DNA of 64,000 nucleotides from Stutzerimonas kunmingensis (GTDB lineage: Bacteria > Pseudomonadota > Gammaproteobacteria > Pseudomonadales > Pseudomonadaceae). The stretch's first letter is position 1, and every line of letters begins with the position of its first letter. The notes beneath the pieces were generated by a model. The model saw only the letters and a program-made list of their open reading frames with translations, searched no databases and was not told the DNA's origin. Positions 63,696 through 64,000 of the stretch are shown piece by piece. Location of the stretch: contig NZ_CP090366.1 in assembly GCF_021432085.1 (NCBI RefSeq), forward strand, positions 2,914,001 to 2,978,000. The letters run 5' to 3'. The position numbers and the translations under genes were made by a program.

Positions 63696-64000
63696 ATGTT
63701 CAAGAACATCTTGATCGTCTGTGTCGGAAACATCTGCCGAAGCCCCACGGCCGAAGCGCTGTTCGCACACAGACTCAGCGGCCAGGACCTGACGATCAGC
63801 TCGGCAGGGATTGGTGCATTAGTAGGTAACCCGATGGACAAGACCGCCCATGAAGTACTGCAGGACAACGGGCTGGAGCTACCAGCTCACTGCGCGCGCC
63901 AGGTCGACAGCCACATGCTGCACCAGGCGGATCTGATCCTAGCGATGGAGCATAGCCACATTCAGCACATTCGCCAGATCGCACCTGAAGTGCACGGTAA
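63696..64000 (+). CDS. wzb: Low-molecular-weight protein tyrosine phosphatase (Wzb type), cut by window edge
   Basis: The first 101 residues are visible. The P-loop is CVGNICRS (9-16), matching C-x5-R-S with Cys9 as nucleophile and Arg15; the general-acid Asp of the DP motif lies beyond the window. It follows the priming transferase, so it probably dephosphorylates a Wzc-type tyrosine autokinase that controls polymer export. A wzc gene would be expected next. Confidence 0.85.
   Translation, partial: MFKNILIVCVGNICRSPTAEALFAHRLSGQDLTISSAGIGALVGNPMDKTAHEVLQDNGLELPAHCARQVDSHMLHQADLILAMEHSHIQHIRQIAPEVHG

Overview
The window is a high-GC gammaproteobacterial chromosome segment that looks like a Pseudomonas of the stutzeri group (Stutzerimonas). 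This is inferred from gene content and order, not from a database match. It carries phosphorylative glucose catabolism genes (edd, glk, gltR/gtrS, gtsABCD), a LamB-type maltoporin (fitting a starch or maltose user), CyaB and PlpD homologues, and local orders that resemble the P. aeruginosa PA32xx and PA30xx regions from memory. Nearly all of it is ordinary core genome. I see no prophage, integrase, insertion sequence with transposase, CRISPR array, rRNA or tRNA.

Layout. 1-630: a truncated periplasmic histidine phosphatase behind two small membrane proteins. 707-4925: an aroC, MFS, mtnB, mtnD, mtnC run (shikimate pathway and methionine salvage). 5071-6894: a secreted alpha/beta hydrolase and an unknown membrane-anchored coiled-coil protein. 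6905-17698: a sugar block on the minus strand, edd-glk-gltR-gtrS then gtsABCD then lamB, with candidate Hfq/Crc sites before gtsA, gltR and lamB, repeats before gtsA and tandem dyads before edd. 17867-22406: scpA/scpB, trpS (with a likely Fe-S motif), yciO and an RNase AM-like PHP enzyme. 22822-26259: yciI and a Cpx-like module (response regulator, Spy/CpxP-like protein, sensor kinase) with a CpxR-type box.

26253-41873: nitroreductase, Cys-cluster protein, trkH, DUF808, two AraC regulators, Mpo1-like protein, cyaB, a DMT exporter, a SelW-like protein, plpD, marR with its own palindrome, recQ, and YecA and YbaN family genes. 41914-47346: TapT-like DTW protein, GST, a 40-residue ORF, aceK, a second DMT exporter and cysK. 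47470-51225: DUF748 protein and a MoxR ATPase / GFA protein / VWA protein operon. 51298-61738: class II amidotransferase, UspA, a Cys-containing unknown, ABC-F ATPase, Slt, MOSC protein, CheV and a YegS-like kinase. 62114-64000: the start of an exopolysaccharide cluster (priming glycosyltransferase, then a truncated low-molecular-weight tyrosine phosphatase).

The most notable non-genic structure is a dispersed, non-coding, MITE-like repeat of about 155 bp in three copies (20751-20870, 26877-27032, 33215-33368) with imperfect terminal inverted repeats. The other points worth checking are the TrpRS cysteine motif, the clustered catabolite-repression motifs in the sugar block, the CpxR box, and two operator-like palindromes (before marR and before the MoxR operon). 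I found no convincing wholly new multi-gene system.
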